From: Flavobacteriaceae bacterium
GTDB taxonomy: Bacteria > Bacteroidota > Bacteroidia > Flavobacteriales > Flavobacteriaceae
DNA length: 7,910 bases
Assembly: GCA_002713705.1 (NCBI GenBank)
Contig: PAUJ01000035.1
Location: 1-7,910 of the forward strand
Reading direction: 5' to 3'
The translations under genes were made by a program, and so were the position numbers. Positions 6,658-7,910 of the stretch are shown piece after piece (the stretch's first letter is position 1; each line of letters opens with the position of its first letter). The notes under the pieces are model-generated. The model worked only from the letters and a program-made list of their open reading frames with translations. It made no database searches and was not told where the DNA came from.

Positions 6658-7362
6658 TTATTTCTTATAAATAGGGATTAAATAAGAAATGCCATAACCA
6701 AAACCTGCTCCAAAATTCCCATAGTCATTTGTTTTGTTAAACCCGGGAATGTAAAGGTTGTTAAAATTTTCAGGAACTTGCTCATAAAACTTATTCTTTA
6801 ATTGCAGGTTTATGGATAAAAATAAATTATTAAAAACCTCTGTTTTAACTCCAAAAATAAATTCTATCCAATGTGCATTTAAACCGGAATATGAAATTGG
6901 ATCATAAACAATCGTTCCAGGAAAAGTACTATCTCCAGTGTATACAGTGTAACCTTGAAGATCTTGGTTAAAAGTAGAGAACCCATATCTTAAGCCAGCA
7001 TAAATTGCATTGTCCATACCCACCCAGTTATTATAAGCATTAAAGTCTAAACCTAACTTAACATAACTTCCTTTGGTAGATGAAACTAAATTTTCCTCAA
7101 TTTGATCATCCGTATCATTACCAATCTCAGCAGCTAAATAAAATCTATGAGTTATTCTAAAATCAGCCATTATTTCAAAACCAGAAAAATCTTTATCCAC
7201 TAGAGATTGAATGGGTCTAGCAAGATCAATCCCTAATCGCAATCCATATTTATTGTTTTTAATAATGGAGTCTTTAGCTATTATTTCTTTTTCTTCTTGT
7301 GCCTTACCTAAATAAGTACCAAAAAACAGAAGACTAATGAAAAATAGTAACGTGTGTTTCAT
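6658..7362 (-). CDS. DUF6048-type outer-membrane beta-barrel protein
   Basis: This 234-residue protein has a signal peptide: K2-H3, a hydrophobic stretch at 4-18 and a likely cleavage after G19-K20-A21 before QEEKE. The mature part alternates aromatic/hydrophobic and polar residues in the way of outer-membrane barrel strands, for example GLRLGIDLARP (40-50), FYLAAEIGND (74-83), YVKLGLDFNAY (100-110), AIYAGLRYGFST (119-130) and HWIEFIFGVKTEVF (164-177). It ends in FGAGFGYGISYLIPIY. It resembles the uncharacterised DUF6048 family by my recollection of its sequence and its position after a DUF6452 gene. The start at 7362 (or the ATG at 7368, two residues earlier) is preferred because upstream in-frame starts, up to 7422, would add a charged stretch before the signal peptide. 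With this start the gene overlaps the upstream lipoprotein gene by 29 bp, suggesting translational coupling. The function is unknown. Confidence 0.82.
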   Translation of the reverse strand: MKHTLLFFISLLFFGTYLGKAQEEKEIIAKDSIIKNNKYGLRLGIDLARPIQSLVDKDFSGFEIMADFRITHRFYLAAEIGNDTDDQIEENLVSSTKGSYVKLGLDFNAYNNWVGMDNAIYAGLRYGFSTFNQDLQGYTVYTGDSTFPGTIVYDPISYSGLNAHWIEFIFGVKTEVFNNLFLSINLQLKNKFYEQVPENFNNLYIPGFNKTNDYGNFGAGFGYGISYLIPIYKK

Positions 7363-7828
7363 CTTCATTTTCGACTTTTGATTTATTAACTTCAATTTCA
7401 CTAATCCAATTTTCACCTTCAACGATTTCTAATTGTGTAATTAATTCCTTAAAAATAACTTTAAAAGCACAAGCTCTATTTATATAAATATTATCTCTTT
7501 GATAGGAGAAATTTACGTTATCAGTATTACCTGAATTACTTGAAGTGTTGTTTTCAGTAAATAAGTACTTTGTATTATTTGTTCCAGTGTTTAATGGGAT
7601 TAATATAGAATCTGTAGTTTGAGATTTATAAATATCGATACTATCGTTGTTAACTATAGTTGTCACTGTTAAATTTGTAACATTTTTTGATAACAAGGGA
7701 TTTATCTTGTTTTTAAATTTTATTACAAGAAGAGGAGTCGTAGGAGTTTCTTTTGTACAAATATCATCTTTTGTGCAAGCTGACGTTATACCGACAATTA
7801 AGAATAATAAAACTATTTTTTGAATCAT
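7334..7828 (-). CDS. DUF6452-type lipoprotein
   Basis: This 164-residue predicted lipoprotein has a hydrophobic signal (I2-S16) ending at A17-C18. It is followed by T19-K20-D21-D22, an acidic lysine-containing start like the flavobacterial surface-export signal. Family-like features are DDIC (21-24), TPLLVIKF (31-38), a Ser/Thr-rich middle, INRACAF (116-122) and the terminal HVTIFH (159-164). C24 and C120 could form a disulfide in the periplasm or on the surface. It matches what I recall of DUF6452, a Bacteroidota-restricted family of unknown function. The ATG at 7828 is chosen over one at 7870: the earlier start would lie inside rlmD and put a non-signal sequence ahead of the signal peptide. 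The gene begins 10 bp after the rlmD stop, with no clear Shine-Dalgarno sequence, and its end overlaps the start of the beta-barrel gene. Confidence 0.83.
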   Translation of the reverse strand: MIQKIVLLFLIVGITSACTKDDICTKETPTTPLLVIKFKNKINPLLSKNVTNLTVTTIVNNDSIDIYKSQTTDSILIPLNTGTNNTKYLFTENNTSSNSGNTDNVNFSYQRDNIYINRACAFKVIFKELITQLEIVEGENWISEIEVNKSKVENEDETHVTIFH

Positions 7829-7838
7829 AGTTTGATTG

Positions 7839-7910
7839 CTATTTGTTTCTTTTTTCCAAAAGTACAACATTTTCTACATGAAATGTTTGTGGGAACATAT
7901 CTACCGCTTG
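7839..7910 (-). CDS. rlmD: 23S rRNA (uracil-C5)-methyltransferase RlmD, C-terminal end only
   Basis: The last 23 codons and the TAG stop of a gene that enters from the right are visible. They encode QAVDMFPQTFHVENVVLLEK, then RNK. The stretch VDMFPQT-HVE-V-LL is the hallmark C-terminus of the TrmA/RumA family of RNA m5U methyltransferases. RlmD (RumA, m5U1939 of 23S rRNA) is the likeliest member. The catalytic cysteine motif, TRAM domain and any iron-sulfur cluster cysteines lie outside the window, so RlmC- or TrmA-type enzymes cannot be excluded. The gene is followed after 10 bp by the DUF6452-type lipoprotein gene, so the two are likely co-transcribed. Confidence 0.8.
   Translation of the reverse strand, partial: QAVDMFPQTFHVENVVLLEKRNK

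Noticed and set aside
7363..7422. Upstream in-frame start at 7422 for the beta-barrel gene
   Set aside because: It would add about 20 mostly charged residues before the signal peptide and deepen the overlap with the lipoprotein gene to about 89 bp. Starts at 7362 or 7368 fit better.
7829..7870. Upstream ATG at 7870 for the lipoprotein gene
   Set aside because: It lies inside the rlmD C-terminal codons and would place a charged stretch before the signal peptide.

Overview
The window looks like a chromosomal segment of a low-GC member of the Bacteroidota, most likely the family Flavobacteriaceae. The evidence is a Bacteroidota-type 5S rRNA tail, very AT-rich DNA, flavobacterial TAnnTTTG promoter boxes, weak or absent Shine-Dalgarno sequences, a large FG-GAP/ASPIC lipoprotein, and the DUF6452-DUF6048 envelope pair that I associate with this group. 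Genus cannot be settled from the sequence.

Layout. Positions 1-96 are the 3' part of a 5S rRNA, the end of an rRNA operon entering from the left, followed at 98-130 by a strong intrinsic terminator. An AT-rich gap of about 420 bp with no gene follows. On the minus strand, 553-3834 encodes a 1093-residue surface-type lipoprotein with fourteen DxDxDG-type calcium-binding repeats, seven on each side of an ASPIC/UnbV domain. Next, also on the minus strand, is a probable two-gene operon: a class I SAM-dependent methyltransferase (4708-5439) and, 4 bp downstream, a ZIP-family metal transporter (4035-4703). Divergent from it on the plus strand is rlmL, a THUMP-domain 23S rRNA guanine-N2 methyltransferase (5497-6654). 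It converges, with only 3 bp between stop codons, on a minus-strand cluster that enters from the right: the last codons of rlmD (7839-7910), a DUF6452-type lipoprotein (7334-7828) and a DUF6048-type outer-membrane beta-barrel protein (6658-7362).

How the genes relate. The right half has a translation and RNA-modification theme (rlmD, rlmL and an uncharacterised methyltransferase) interleaved with envelope genes (the lipoprotein, the barrel protein and ZIP). The lipoprotein and barrel genes overlap by about 29 bp and follow rlmD by 10 bp, so the three are probably co-transcribed and translationally coupled. The large ASPIC lipoprotein stands alone, with its own promoter box and without the SusC/SusD partners that often accompany such proteins, at least within this window.

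No mobile element, CRISPR array, tRNA, phage gene or recognisable defence system is visible. The least characterised items are the conserved lipoprotein/barrel pair behind rlmD, and the two-propeller architecture of the ASPIC lipoprotein, whose halves look like an internal duplication.
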